Shown here piece after piece: positions 15,550 through 23,553 of a stretch of 49,489 bases of DNA. Made by a program: the position numbers and the translations under genes. This DNA is from an uncultured Butyricicoccus sp. (GTDB taxonomy: Bacteria > Bacillota > Clostridia > Oscillospirales > Butyricicoccaceae): contig URFQ01000007.1 of NCBI GenBank assembly GCA_900547195.1, positions 1-49,489 on the forward strand. The letters run 5' to 3'. The notes under the pieces were generated by a model, which worked only from the letters and a program-made list of their open reading frames with translations, was not told the DNA's origin and searched no databases. The first letter of the stretch is position 1, and every line of letters starts with the position of its first letter.

Positions 15550-16512
15550 TTGATCGAAGTACAGAATTTGACTCGCCGCTTCGGAGAGCATACTGTTGTA
15601 AACCATTTGAATTTCAAGATCAAACAGGGCACGGTTTGTGGTTTCCTTGGACCGAACGGCGCGGGCAAATCCACAACCATGAATATGATTACCGGATATC
15701 TGGCGCCAAGCGACGGCACGGCGCTGATCTGCGGAATCGATATGATGAAGGAGCCGGAAAAAGCGAAGCGCCACATCGGCTACCTGCCGGAGATCCCGGC
15801 GCTGTATCCGGAGATGACCGTCAGGGAGTATCTGGATTTCACGGCCGCGCTCAAACGGTTTCCGAAAAGAGGAAGACGGGGGCTGGTGGACGATGCCATT
15901 GAAAAGACCTATCTGGGCGCGATGCAGAACCGGCTGATCGGCAGCCTGTCCAAGGGCTACCGGCAGAGGGTCGGCGTCGCCAATGCGATCCTCGGTATGC
16001 CGGAGGTCATTATTTTGGACGAGCCTACGGTGGGACTGGACCCGCAGCAGATCATCGAAATCCGGGATTTGATTCGCGCCCTGTCGGGCGAGCATACGGT
16101 TCTGCTGAGCTCTCATATTCTGTCAGAAGTCAGCGAGCTGTGCGATCATATTCTAATTTTGTGCCATGGAAATCTTGCGGCGGCGGGTACGCCGGAGGAG
16201 CTTGAGCGGACGATTGACAATACCCGGACGTATGAATTGGTGGTTGCCGGTGAGTATGCGCAGGCGGTAAAGGCGCTTTCCGGAATAGAAGGCGTCGCAC
16301 AGATCCGGAAGGGAACCGCCGCCGGACAGACCGGTGAACCGTTGATCATCACAAGGCGCGGCGAGAACGACATCCGAATCCCGATTTTCCGTGCGCTGGC
16401 GCAGGCGGACCTGCCGATCCTGTCCATGCGGGAGCAGAGCTGCTCTCTTGAAACCGTATTCCTGCGTTTGACCGCCGGCAACCGTCCGGCAGCGCAAAAG
16501 GAGGAGTCATGA
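15550..16512 (+). CDS. ABC transporter ATP-binding protein (GldA/CcmA-like)
   Basis: Cytoplasmic ATPase of an ABC-2 type exporter. Walker A is GPNGAGKST, the signature is LSKGYRQRVGVANAILG, Walker B is VIILDEPTVGLD and the switch His is in LLSSHILSEV. I chose TTG 15550 (320 aa), giving the family-typical start IEVQNLTRRFGEH, because GAGAGGTG lies 10 bases upstream; a GTG at 15538 would overlap that site. About 75 residues follow the switch region as a C-terminal accessory domain. Overlaps the permease by ATGA. The next genes match the Gld-type transporter set found in many anaerobes that do not glide, so a role in export or envelope function is a guess. Confidence 0.88.
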   Translation: MIEVQNLTRRFGEHTVVNHLNFKIKQGTVCGFLGPNGAGKSTTMNMITGYLAPSDGTALICGIDMMKEPEKAKRHIGYLPEIPALYPEMTVREYLDFTAALKRFPKRGRRGLVDDAIEKTYLGAMQNRLIGSLSKGYRQRVGVANAILGMPEVIILDEPTVGLDPQQIIEIRDLIRALSGEHTVLLSSHILSEVSELCDHILILCHGNLAAAGTPEELERTIDNTRTYELVVAGEYAQAVKALSGIEGVAQIRKGTAAGQTGEPLIITRRGENDIRIPIFRALAQADLPILSMREQSCSLETVFLRLTAGNRPAAQKEES

Positions 16513-17375
16513 AAGCGATTTATAAGCGGGAGCTTGCCTCCTATTTCCAGACGATGATGGGTCCGGTGTTTATTGCGGTGCTGACCGCTGCCACCGGTGT
16601 TTATTTTGCGATTTATAACCTGATGAGTGGTTATCCCTACTTTGCCATGACGCTTCAGAGCACCATGTTCATCCTGATGATTACAGTGCCGGTTCTGACC
16701 ATGAAGAGCTTTGCAGAGGAGCGCCGCAGCAAAAGCGACCAGTGCATCCTGACCGCTCCTGTAAGCATCGGGGAGATCGTGACAGGAAAATACTTTGCCA
16801 TGGTCACGGTGTTTGCCGTTCCGATGGCGATGTTCTGCATCTGCCCGGTGCTCATCGACATGGTGGGAGAGGGCAATTACGCCGTTGATTTTTCCGCCAT
16901 CGGTTCGTTTTTCCTGATCGGATGCGCGTATATCAGTGTTGGGATGTTCATCTCCTCTTTGACCGAGAGCCAGATCATCGCCGCGGCGGGAACGTTTGCC
17001 GTCTTGCTGGTGTTCCATCTGTGGGATACGATTTTGGGGCTTCTGCCCTCGTCGCCGGTTGTCAACCTGTGCGGTATGATCGTGCTGGTTTTCGTGCTGG
17101 CGGGCATCTACTACCTGCTCGCAAGAGATGTGGGCGCGGCGCTGCTGCTGGCGGGCATCGGAAGCTGCCTGCTGGTGATGGGTTACTTGCTCAAGCCCAA
17201 TTATTATCGCAGCGGCCTGTCCTATTATCTCGGCGGCATTTCGTTTTACGGCAGTTTCAAGGACATGGTCGCCAATCGCATCCTGCGCATGGAGGCATGG
17301 GCGTCCTATGTATCGGTTGCCGCAATTTTCTGCTTTTTGACCGATCGCAGGCTGGAAAAGAGAAGGTGGTCCTGA
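16509..17375 (+). CDS. ABC-2 type permease (GldF-like)
   Basis: Membrane partner of the preceding ATPase: 288 residues with about six hydrophobic segments. Start MKAIYKRELASYFQTMMGPVF and TMKSFAEERRSKSDQCILTAP are typical of the GldF/ABC-2 family, in which the loop after helix 2 reads 'EERRSKT-Q-LLTAPVS'. Its ATG overlaps the ATPase stop and its own stop overlaps the next start (TGATG), so three genes are tightly coupled. Confidence 0.85.
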   Translation: MKAIYKRELASYFQTMMGPVFIAVLTAATGVYFAIYNLMSGYPYFAMTLQSTMFILMITVPVLTMKSFAEERRSKSDQCILTAPVSIGEIVTGKYFAMVTVFAVPMAMFCICPVLIDMVGEGNYAVDFSAIGSFFLIGCAYISVGMFISSLTESQIIAAAGTFAVLLVFHLWDTILGLLPSSPVVNLCGMIVLVFVLAGIYYLLARDVGAALLLAGIGSCLLVMGYLLKPNYYRSGLSYYLGGISFYGSFKDMVANRILRMEAWASYVSVAAIFCFLTDRRLEKRRWS

Positions 17376-18745
17376 TGGGAAAACATAAGGAGAATTTTCA
17401 ACTGCGCTTTCGCCGGGGCAGCTACAGCGCCGGGCTGACAGCGGCAGTTGTTGCAGGGATCATTCTGCTCAACCTGATTTTCCGTAGCCTGCCGGCCGGG
17501 CTAATTCATTATGATCTCAGCATGGCAGGACTTTATAACCTGACCGATGAGACGGTGGAAATGCTGCGGGGGCTTGAGGATGATATCACGATCGCGGTGA
17601 TTTACGAAAACGCAACGGCGGATTCCCGAATTCAGGTCATCGCGAAGGAATATGAAAAGTACTCCGACCATATCACAACCGAGCTGGTAAATCTGACGGA
17701 GGATCCGGCGGCAGCGGACTTCTGGGGCGCTACCAACCAGAATGTTGTGGTGAAGGATGCGCAGACCGGCAGGCAAAAGATAATCCCCTTCGGGGATATC
17801 GTTGTTTTGGATGTCTGGGCGTATTACAATTCAGGCGTCCGTACCGAGACCAGCTTTGACGGCGAGGGACAGTTGACCTCAGCCATTGCGTATGTGACCG
17901 GCAGCGCGGATTACACAATTTATGTTACCGAGGGGCATCAGGAGAGCGAGCTGTCCAATACGGTTACAGCCAGCCTTGGCAAAAGCAATTACACAATAAA
18001 AAGTGTGAATCTAATGCAAGCCGGCCTGCCCGGGGACTGTAATCTGCTGATTATCAACGATCCCAAGACCGATTTCGCGGAAAATGAACTGGAGCTGCTG
18101 CGGGGCAAGCTGGCAGATGGCGGCGGTGTGATGCTGCTGTCGGAAAACCTGCACGGACAGCCCAGGCTGAAGAGCCTGCTGGAAAGTATGGGCATAACGG
18201 TGACAGACGGCTATGTGGCGGAGCTGGAGCGCTATTATCAGCAAAGCTACTATGAATTTTTCCCGGTTTTGAGCACCGAAAGCACGATCACCGCCGGTAT
18301 CGACTCGAACAGCCTTGCACTGGTCACCGAGGCGCTGGGTATGCGGCTTTCGGCAGCAGAAGGCGTCACGCTGACGTCCTTTATGGATACCAGTGCGTAT
18401 GCGGCGGGCGTGATTGCCGGACAGCAGGTCAACGGCGTCTTCTCCATCGGCGCCTCTGCGGCGCTTGTGGACGGCGGCGCTTTGACGGTTATCACCGCAC
18501 CGACGCTAATCTATCCCGAGATCACCGATGCGTTTTCAAATGCGGCAAATCTTGATATTTTTGTCAATGCGGCGGCAGAGCTGATTGGTTCAGACGATAC
18601 TACGGTAATTCCTGCGCACAGCCTGCAGCCGGTCTATAATTCCGTGGCAAATCCGGGCGCGTGGAGCATCCCCTGCGTGCTGCTGGCGCCGGCATTGTTT
18701 CTTGCAGGCGGATTTATCTACTGGAGACGCAGAAAGCGTGCGTAA
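17375..18745 (+). CDS. GldG-like ABC transporter auxiliary protein
   Basis: A 456-residue protein with one N-terminal helix (about residues 19-37), a large domain and one C-terminal helix (about 427-446) ending in WRRRKRA, so the bulk should lie outside the membrane. YDLSMAGLYNLTDETVEML and IYVTEGHQESEL are characteristic of the GldG/ABC_transp_aux family; the core (roughly residues 160-330) has the type-1 glutamine-amidotransferase-like fold of that family, with no catalytic triad apparent to me. It partners with the GldF-like permease. The frame is open far upstream, but ATG 17375 is fixed by overlap with the permease stop. Transported substrate unknown. Confidence 0.8.
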   Translation: MGKHKENFQLRFRRGSYSAGLTAAVVAGIILLNLIFRSLPAGLIHYDLSMAGLYNLTDETVEMLRGLEDDITIAVIYENATADSRIQVIAKEYEKYSDHITTELVNLTEDPAAADFWGATNQNVVVKDAQTGRQKIIPFGDIVVLDVWAYYNSGVRTETSFDGEGQLTSAIAYVTGSADYTIYVTEGHQESELSNTVTASLGKSNYTIKSVNLMQAGLPGDCNLLIINDPKTDFAENELELLRGKLADGGGVMLLSENLHGQPRLKSLLESMGITVTDGYVAELERYYQQSYYEFFPVLSTESTITAGIDSNSLALVTEALGMRLSAAEGVTLTSFMDTSAYAAGVIAGQQVNGVFSIGASAALVDGGALTVITAPTLIYPEITDAFSNAANLDIFVNAAAELIGSDDTTVIPAHSLQPVYNSVANPGAWSIPCVLLAPALFLAGGFIYWRRRKRA

Positions 18746-18763
18746 AGGAGGGAAACCGATTTT

Positions 18764-19123
18764 ATGATGGGATTTGAACTGGTGGAGATGCTGATCAGCA
18801 CAGCAATCCTTGCGATGGGCGTGGTCATGTTCCGCACTGGCAGGCCGCGCATTATCCGGAAGACCTATCTGGAAACCATGGCAAACCCGGAGCTTTTTAT
18901 CAAGGCGACCGGGATTACCATTGTCGTGATGGCGCTGCTTGTGGATGCTTTTGTGCTGGTGCATCATTATTTTGTTCCCGGAATTATAAAAATTTTTGAT
19001 CCGGCTTATTACATCGTTTCCATTCTCGCCGTCTGCAACCTGGTGCATTACGGAAAGTTGCAGCGGGTGCAAAAGACGATCAACGATAAAAAGAAGCAAA
19101 AGAGCGGCGCGGGAAAACCGTGA
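18764..19123 (+). CDS. Unknown small membrane protein at the end of the ABC operon
   Basis: I do not recognise this 119-aa protein. It has three hydrophobic stretches (about residues 5-23, 47-70 and 82-96) and a very basic tail rich in Lys and Gln. AAGGAGGG lies 11 bases before the ATG at 18764, and the gap to the GldG-like gene is only 18 bp, so it is probably co-transcribed and may be a small accessory subunit of the exporter. A second ATG follows immediately and could be used instead. Confidence 0.65.
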   Translation: MMGFELVEMLISTAILAMGVVMFRTGRPRIIRKTYLETMANPELFIKATGITIVVMALLVDAFVLVHHYFVPGIIKIFDPAYYIVSILAVCNLVHYGKLQRVQKTINDKKKQKSGAGKP

Positions 19124-19162
19124 CAGCCCTGAGGTGTTTCGCCTGAATAGTCATAAAATAGC

Positions 19163-19205
19163 GCCTTCGTGCGGCTTGACATTTTGCCCGCGAAGGCAAA
19201 TTTTT
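19163..19205 (+). terminator. Terminator of the ABC exporter operon
   Basis: GCCTTCGTG (19163-19171) pairs with CGCGAAGGC (19189-19197) around a 17-nt loop that can pair further, then AAATTTTTGAG. It lies 40 bp past the last stop codon. Confidence 0.6.
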
Positions 19206-19276
19206 GAGAAAAAACGCCTGACAAGCAAGGGCGTGACCGGATGGAAAAGCGTGTCGATGTAACGGAAAACGTTTTT

Positions 19277-19354
19277 GTATACACGCTCCGGCGTGCGGGC
19301 GGCAATCCGGAAGCTGGCCGGGCTGGATGTTCCCGGTATCTTCCGGCCGTATAC
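19277..19354. other. Compact folded element bounded by GTATAC
   Basis: Between two terminators there is a 78-bp stretch that begins and ends with GTATAC. Inside are ACGC/GCGT (19283-19294) and a long hairpin: CCGGAAG (19307-19313) with CTTCCGG (19340-19346), enclosing CCGGG/CCCGG (19318-19322 with 19332-19336). No protein is evident on either strand. It might be a small RNA or the relic of a mobile repeat; only one copy was noticed. The rest of 19124-19555 holds only the two terminators. Confidence 0.4.
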
Positions 19355-19405
19355 TGGACGCCGCGGCCGCTGCAAAAACTTAATCTATTGCGTTCCAGTG
19401 TGGGC

Positions 19406-19455
19406 AAAAAAATAAGCGGCGCTCGGCTTTCATGCCAAGTACCGCCTGTTTTTTT
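19406..19455. terminator. Bidirectional terminator between the ABC operon and carD
   Basis: GCGG (19416-19419) pairs with CCGC (19442-19445) and inner CT/AG and GGC/GCC pairs enclose a TTTCAT loop. Seven Ts follow on the plus strand (19449-19455) and seven As precede it (19406-19412), so it can stop transcripts from both sides, including carD 100 bp away on the minus strand. Confidence 0.65.
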
Positions 19456-19555
19456 GTTTGCGAGCCCCGTATGATAGAGGCAATAAATCGTAATTGTGCT
19501 GCTGTCTTGCGGGGACCGGCGTATGCCGGAGGCGTTTTGCGGATATTCATCGGGG

Positions 19556-20062
19556 TCAGACGCTGCCCTCGACAGCCTTTTGGATATACGCAGGCACATC
19601 CTCGAATGGGATATCCAGCGCGGCGGAAAACTCGCTGTACAGGATGATTTCCGCGCGCTTGCGGTATTCCTCATCAATGCGGCCGGGCTGGCGCCCGCGC
19701 GCGTCGGCCGGATGCTGCTTGCGGTACACCGTCTTGAGAATGCGGACGAGGTCGACGCGCTTATGCGAATGCAGCGCATGGTCGTAGGAATCCTTTTGCA
19801 TGAACGGTCCGGTATGGCTCACGGGCAGGGGTTCAATGTCCGGCATCTGCCGGATCAGGGCCCTGGCTTCGTCGGCGGTCATAACCGGGCGCATGGAACC
19901 GGCCTTGTCGGTGGGGACATAGACTGTTACATTTCGGCCAACTGGGCAAAGGGTATAATAGATGCGGTCAGTCTTCATGCCGGCGAGATCCGGGACGCCG
20001 ACATCCGCGACTTTGCATACACCCTCCCCGCCGTAAACCACGAGCTGTCCGGGCTTAAACAT
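19556..20062 (-). CDS. CarD/CdnL-family transcription regulator
   Basis: RNA-polymerase-binding factor of the CarD_CdnL_TRCF family. The N-terminal Tudor-like domain starts MFKPGQLVVYGGEGVCKVAD and continues through IYYTLCPVGRNVTVYVPTDK (to about residue 60); the rest is a helical domain that binds promoter DNA in relatives. 168 residues is usual. ATG 20062 is preceded by AGGAGGG; the frame stays open a little farther upstream without a ribosome site. It is a single-gene unit with its own promoter and a folded leader. Cys or metal features are not evident. Confidence 0.88.
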   Translation of the reverse strand: MFKPGQLVVYGGEGVCKVADVGVPDLAGMKTDRIYYTLCPVGRNVTVYVPTDKAGSMRPVMTADEARALIRQMPDIEPLPVSHTGPFMQKDSYDHALHSHKRVDLVRILKTVYRKQHPADARGRQPGRIDEEYRKRAEIILYSEFSAALDIPFEDVPAYIQKAVEGSV

Positions 20063-20085
20063 AGTTTTCCCTCCTGTTTTACAAT

Positions 20086-20117
20086 AAAAAATGCGGCTGC
20101 CGCCGGTGCGGCGGCAG
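20086..20117 (-). terminator. Terminator-like hairpin in the carD leader (possible attenuator)
   Basis: On the minus strand a 9-bp all-G/C-rich stem (20109-20117 with 20097-20105, 3-nt loop) is followed by CCGCA and then six Ts (20086-20091), only 24 bases before the carD ATG. A terminator inside a leader suggests conditional read-through. Confidence 0.55.
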
Positions 20118-20126
20118 GATGAAGCA

Positions 20127-20181
20127 AAACAGCGTATGGGCACGAGCTGGACTTACGTTCCAAACGAACCACACGCTGTTT
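20127..20181 (-). ncRNA. Long-range helix at the 5' end of the carD leader (candidate regulatory RNA)
   Basis: The predicted transcript begins at about 20181 with AAACAGCGT, which is complementary over 9 bp to ACGCTGTTT as read 46 bases later (plus-strand arms 20127-20135 and 20173-20181). The 37 bases enclosed can form a small GTTC/GAAC hairpin. Together with the terminator-like stem downstream this looks like a structured leader; I do not match it to a known riboswitch class. Confidence 0.45.
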
Positions 20182-20187
20182 GATTCT

Positions 20188-20216
20188 ATTTTAGCACATT
20201 TTCATAGGGAATGTAA
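20188..20216 (-). promoter_or_regulatory. Promoter of carD
   Basis: Minus strand: TTACAT (20211-20216), a 17-base spacer, TAAAAT (20188-20193) with an extended -10 TG (GTGCTAAAAT). The same GTGCTAAAAT is used by the pyruvate:ferredoxin oxidoreductase promoter at 44802-44831. Confidence 0.65.
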
Positions 20217-20499
20217 GGGAAACTTTTTTATTTCTCCGATTTTGGTTATTTTGATGCGCGTTTACGCGCTTCCATTTTAATCGGGCTGCCGTTCATCTCT
20301 TTATAGACATTGTAACGTGTATTTTAAATGAATTATCGTGATAAATGTATGAAAGCATTTCATATTTCTGTAAATTAAAACAAAAGAAAAAAGGGAAATA
20401 AAGACATTTTGAAAACACTATGACACATCTTTATAAAATTTACTTGCCTGCAACGCAAAATTTTTTACCATCCGTTCATAAAAAAGAGGGTGAAAGGCT
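20217..20499. other. AT-rich gap between carD and pyrH
   Basis: A stretch clearly richer in A/T than its surroundings. It contains a GCGCG/CGCGC hairpin near 20257-20270. No gene with a ribosome site, and no further repeats, are evident. The pyrH promoter lies at its right end. Confidence 0.5.
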
Positions 20500-20528
20500 T
20501 TGCAAAACAGCGGTAGATACGATACAAT
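20500..20528 (+). promoter_or_regulatory. Promoter of the pyrH operon
   Basis: TTGCAA (20500-20505), 17-base spacer, TACAAT (20523-20528), 40 bp before the pyrH ATG. Confidence 0.65.
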
Positions 20529-20567
20529 AAATTGAGACGATTCAGCAAAAAAACAGGAGGATTATCG

Positions 20568-21299
20568 ATGGACACTCCGAAGTATAAACGTGTACTCATC
20601 AAAATCAGCGGCGAAGCGCTGGCGGGCGACAAACATTTTGGCCTGAACTTTGACGACGTCATCGGCCCGGTGTGTGACGTGATTAAGCGCGTGGCGGGAA
20701 TTGGCTGTGAGGTTGGCATCGTCGTCGGCGGCGGCAACTTCTGGCGCGGCGTCAAGGATGGCGGCGGCAAGATGGAGCGTACCCGCGCCGACTATATGGG
20801 CATGCTCGCCACCACGATCAACGCCCTTGCTTTACAGGATGCGCTCGAGCAGCGCGGCGTGGACGTGCGTGTGCAGACTGCCATTGAAATGAACAAGATC
20901 GCGGAGCCGTATATCCGTTCGCGCGCGACCCGCCATCTGGAAAAGGGCCGCGTCGTGATCTTTGGCTGCGGCACCGGCTGCCCGTATTTCTCGACCGACA
21001 CCGCGGCCGTGCTGCGCGCGGCCGAGGTCAACGCGGACGTGATCCTGCTCGCCAAAAATATTGACGGCGTGTATGATTCCGACCCGGCCAAAAACCCGAA
21101 CGCCAAGAAATACGACAGCCTGACCTATATGGACGTGCTGAACCAGGGGCTTGGCGTCATGGACACCACGGCCACCAGCCTGTCCATGGACAACCACATC
21201 CCGATTCTGGTATTCGCCCTGAGCGACCCCGAGAATATTTATCGTGTCGTCACCGGAGAAAACATCGGCACGATCGTGAAAGAGGAGGAAGTACGATGA
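20568..21299 (+). CDS. pyrH: UMP kinase
   Basis: Phosphorylates UMP to UDP with ATP (amino-acid-kinase fold, hexamer in bacteria). Seen: YKRVLIKISGEALAG, GIVVGGGNFWRG, ADYMGMLATTINALALQDAL, QTAIEMNKIAEPYIRSRA, VVIFGCGTGCPYFSTDTAA and LAKNIDGVYDSDP. ATG 20568 (243 aa) follows AGGAGG; the frame is open upstream but without a start signal. Its stop overlaps frr by ATGA, the classic pyrH-frr coupling. Confidence 0.97.
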   Translation: MDTPKYKRVLIKISGEALAGDKHFGLNFDDVIGPVCDVIKRVAGIGCEVGIVVGGGNFWRGVKDGGGKMERTRADYMGMLATTINALALQDALEQRGVDVRVQTAIEMNKIAEPYIRSRATRHLEKGRVVIFGCGTGCPYFSTDTAAVLRAAEVNADVILLAKNIDGVYDSDPAKNPNAKKYDSLTYMDVLNQGLGVMDTTATSLSMDNHIPILVFALSDPENIYRVVTGENIGTIVKEEEVR

Positions 21300-21850
21300 A
21301 AGCAGATCTCAAGCCTTATGAGCACAAGATGAGCAAAACCATTGAGGTACTCGGCAAGGAACTGGCCGCCATCCGCGCAGGCCGTGCAAACCCGGGCGTC
21401 CTCGACAAGATTTCCGTAGAATACTACGGCGCGCCCACCCCGCTCAACCAGGTGGCCGCGGTTTCCACCCCCGACCCGCGCACGCTGGCCATCCAGCCGT
21501 GGGATGGTTCCATCCTGCGCCAAATTGAGAAGGCCATCCAGACCTCAGATCTGGGCATCAATCCGCAGAATGACGGCAAGGTCATCCGCCTGACCTTCCC
21601 ACCGCTGACCGAGGAGCGCCGTAAGGAACTGATCAAGCAGGTTTCCAAGATCGGCGAGGAGAGCAAGGTCGCCATCCGCAACGTGCGCCGCGAAGCCATC
21701 GACAAGTGCAAGGCAGCGCAGAAGAAGAGCGAGATGACCGAGGACGAGCTGCACGAGGCAGAGGACAAGATGCAGAAGACCACCGACAAGTTCGTCAAGG
21801 AGATTGACGGCATCGTGGCCAAGAAGTCCAAGGAGCTGGCGGAAGTATAA
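21296..21850 (+). CDS. frr: Ribosome recycling factor
   Basis: Splits post-termination ribosomes together with EF-G. The 184-aa protein has the complete family pattern: ELAAIRAGRANPGVLDKISV, YYGAPTPLNQVA, TLAIQPWDGSILRQIEKAI, LGINPQNDGKVIRL and PPLTEERRKELIKQV. GAGGAGG lies before the ATG, within the end of pyrH. Confidence 0.97.
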   Translation: MKADLKPYEHKMSKTIEVLGKELAAIRAGRANPGVLDKISVEYYGAPTPLNQVAAVSTPDPRTLAIQPWDGSILRQIEKAIQTSDLGINPQNDGKVIRLTFPPLTEERRKELIKQVSKIGEESKVAIRNVRREAIDKCKAAQKKSEMTEDELHEAEDKMQKTTDKFVKEIDGIVAKKSKELAEV

Positions 21851-21904
21851 GAGAAAAAAGGGGGGCGGCGGTTTGCCGTCCCTCTATACTGTTATGAGGT
21901 AAAA

Positions 21905-22663
21905 ATGGGGATTTTTAAACGATTCCGGGGGAAAACTGTGCCGAAAGCGGACAGAAGCCGCCCGGTTCCGCGCCATATCGCGGTCATTATGGACGGCAAC
22001 GGCCGCTGGGCCAAAAAGCGCGGCCTGCCGCGGTCGGCCGGCCATGCGGCCGGCGCGGAGACTTTCCGCACCATTGCGACCTACTGTAAGGACATCGGCG
22101 TGCAGTATTTCACCGTATACGCCTTTTCCACAGAGAACTGGAAGCGCCCGCGGGAGGAAGTGGACGCTTTGATGGATCTTTTCCGCAAATACCTGAAGGA
22201 AGCTGCGGAAACCATGTTTCAGCGCGGCGTGGCGGTGCGTATTTTGGGGGATTTGGCCCCGCTGCCGGCGGATATCCGGGCGCAGATCGACGAGGTGGAT
22301 GAGATCGCGGACCGTCTTGGCCCGGACGCGGCCACGGCCAGCCTGTGCATCAACTACGGCGGCCGGGATGAAATCAAAAACGCGGTGCGGGCGCTCGCGG
22401 AGGATGTAAAAGCCGGAAAGCTTGCGCCTGCGGAGATCACCGAGGACAGCATTTCCCAGCGGCTTTACACCGCGCACATGCCCGATCCGGATCTGATTAT
22501 CCGCCCTTCGGGCGAGATCCGCACTTCTAATTTCCTGCTGTGGCAGTCGGCGTACAGCGAGTACTACTTCACGGACGTGCTGTGGCCGGATTTCTCCACG
22601 GCGGATATGGACAAAGCCATTGATGTGTTCCATCACAGGAACCGCCGCTTTGGAGGAGTCTGA
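21905..22663 (+). CDS. uppS: Isoprenyl transferase (undecaprenyl diphosphate synthase)
   Basis: Cis-prenyltransferase that makes the lipid carrier for cell wall synthesis. Signature HIAVIMDGNGRWAKKRG (Asp of the MDGNGRW motif binds Mg/diphosphate), FSTENWKRP, INYGGRDEI and the C-terminal PDLIIRPSGEIRTSNFLLWQ. 252 residues, standard. It follows frr after 54 bp, and its neighbour makes CDP-diacylglycerol. Confidence 0.96.
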   Translation: MGIFKRFRGKTVPKADRSRPVPRHIAVIMDGNGRWAKKRGLPRSAGHAAGAETFRTIATYCKDIGVQYFTVYAFSTENWKRPREEVDALMDLFRKYLKEAAETMFQRGVAVRILGDLAPLPADIRAQIDEVDEIADRLGPDAATASLCINYGGRDEIKNAVRALAEDVKAGKLAPAEITEDSISQRLYTAHMPDPDLIIRPSGEIRTSNFLLWQSAYSEYYFTDVLWPDFSTADMDKAIDVFHHRNRRFGGV

Positions 22664-22711
22664 TCCGCCCGCAGCGCCCCGAATTATGCTTAGAAATAGG
22701 AGCTTTTTGTT

Positions 22712-23524
22712 ATGAAAGCCAGAGTTTTATTTGGCGTGGCGGGATTTGTTTTCGTCCTGCTTGCGCTGTATGTATTCCCGCCCGCCGTGCTGTCCATTGC
22801 GCTGACCATTCTATGCGCCCTGGCTACGTATGAGCTGACGGCCGCAACCGGCCTTGTGAAAAACCGGCAGGTGGTCGGGTGCTGCATCGGCTGCTCTGTG
22901 ATCCTCGGATGTGTCATGTACCGGAAAGCCGAAGACAAGCTGTTTTGGATTGCAGCAATTGTGCTCACGCTGCTCATTGCGCTGTTTGCCATGCTGCTGC
23001 GGCATTACGACACGACCGCCTTCCAGGAAATCGCGGTCGGCCTGTTCGGCGGCGCGGCGCTGCCCCTGCTGCTGCTGTCGCTGTGGCGCATCTTTGCCAT
23101 GGATGGCGGGGAGTTCCTTGTCCTGCTGCCGCTGGTGGCGGCCTGGGGCTCGGATACCTGCGCGCTGTTTGCGGGCATGGCCTTCGGCAGGCATAAGCTG
23201 GCGCCGGTCATCAGCCCGAAAAAGACCGTCGAAGGCGCGGTTGGCGGCGTGGCGGGCGCAACCGTCCTCATGCTGCTTGTGGCGGTTCTTTTCAACCGCT
23301 TCGCCGGGCTGGACATTCATTATGGCGCTGCCGCGCTCATGGGCGCGGCCGGCGCGGCCATCGGCCAGGTGGGCGACCTGTCGTTCTCCATCATCAAGCG
23401 GCAGACCGGCATTAAGGATTACGGCCATATCTTCCCAGGGCATGGCGGCGTGCTCGACCGCTTTGACAGCGTGATTTTTGTCGCGCCCGTGGCCGAACTG
23501 ATCCTGCGGGCGTTTGGCGTGTGA
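22712..23524 (+). CDS. cdsA: Phosphatidate cytidylyltransferase
   Basis: Integral membrane enzyme that makes CDP-diacylglycerol for phospholipids. 270 residues with about eight hydrophobic segments. The diagnostic C-terminal block is present: AWGSDTCALFAGMAFGRHKL, SPKKTVEGAVGG and the S-x(8)-K-R-x(3)-K-D pattern in SIIKRQTGIKDYGHIFPGHG, then GGVLDRFDSV. An ATAGGAG site lies upstream. Confidence 0.95.
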   Translation: MKARVLFGVAGFVFVLLALYVFPPAVLSIALTILCALATYELTAATGLVKNRQVVGCCIGCSVILGCVMYRKAEDKLFWIAAIVLTLLIALFAMLLRHYDTTAFQEIAVGLFGGAALPLLLLSLWRIFAMDGGEFLVLLPLVAAWGSDTCALFAGMAFGRHKLAPVISPKKTVEGAVGGVAGATVLMLLVAVLFNRFAGLDIHYGAAALMGAAGAAIGQVGDLSFSIIKRQTGIKDYGHIFPGHGGVLDRFDSVIFVAPVAELILRAFGV

Positions 23525-23553
23525 ACGCATATTTGAGAAATGAAGGGACTACA

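Noticed and set aside
19124..19555. Small proteins in several overlapping frames between the ABC operon and carD
   Set aside because: None has a ribosome site or plausible composition; the stretch is better explained by two terminators and a folded element.
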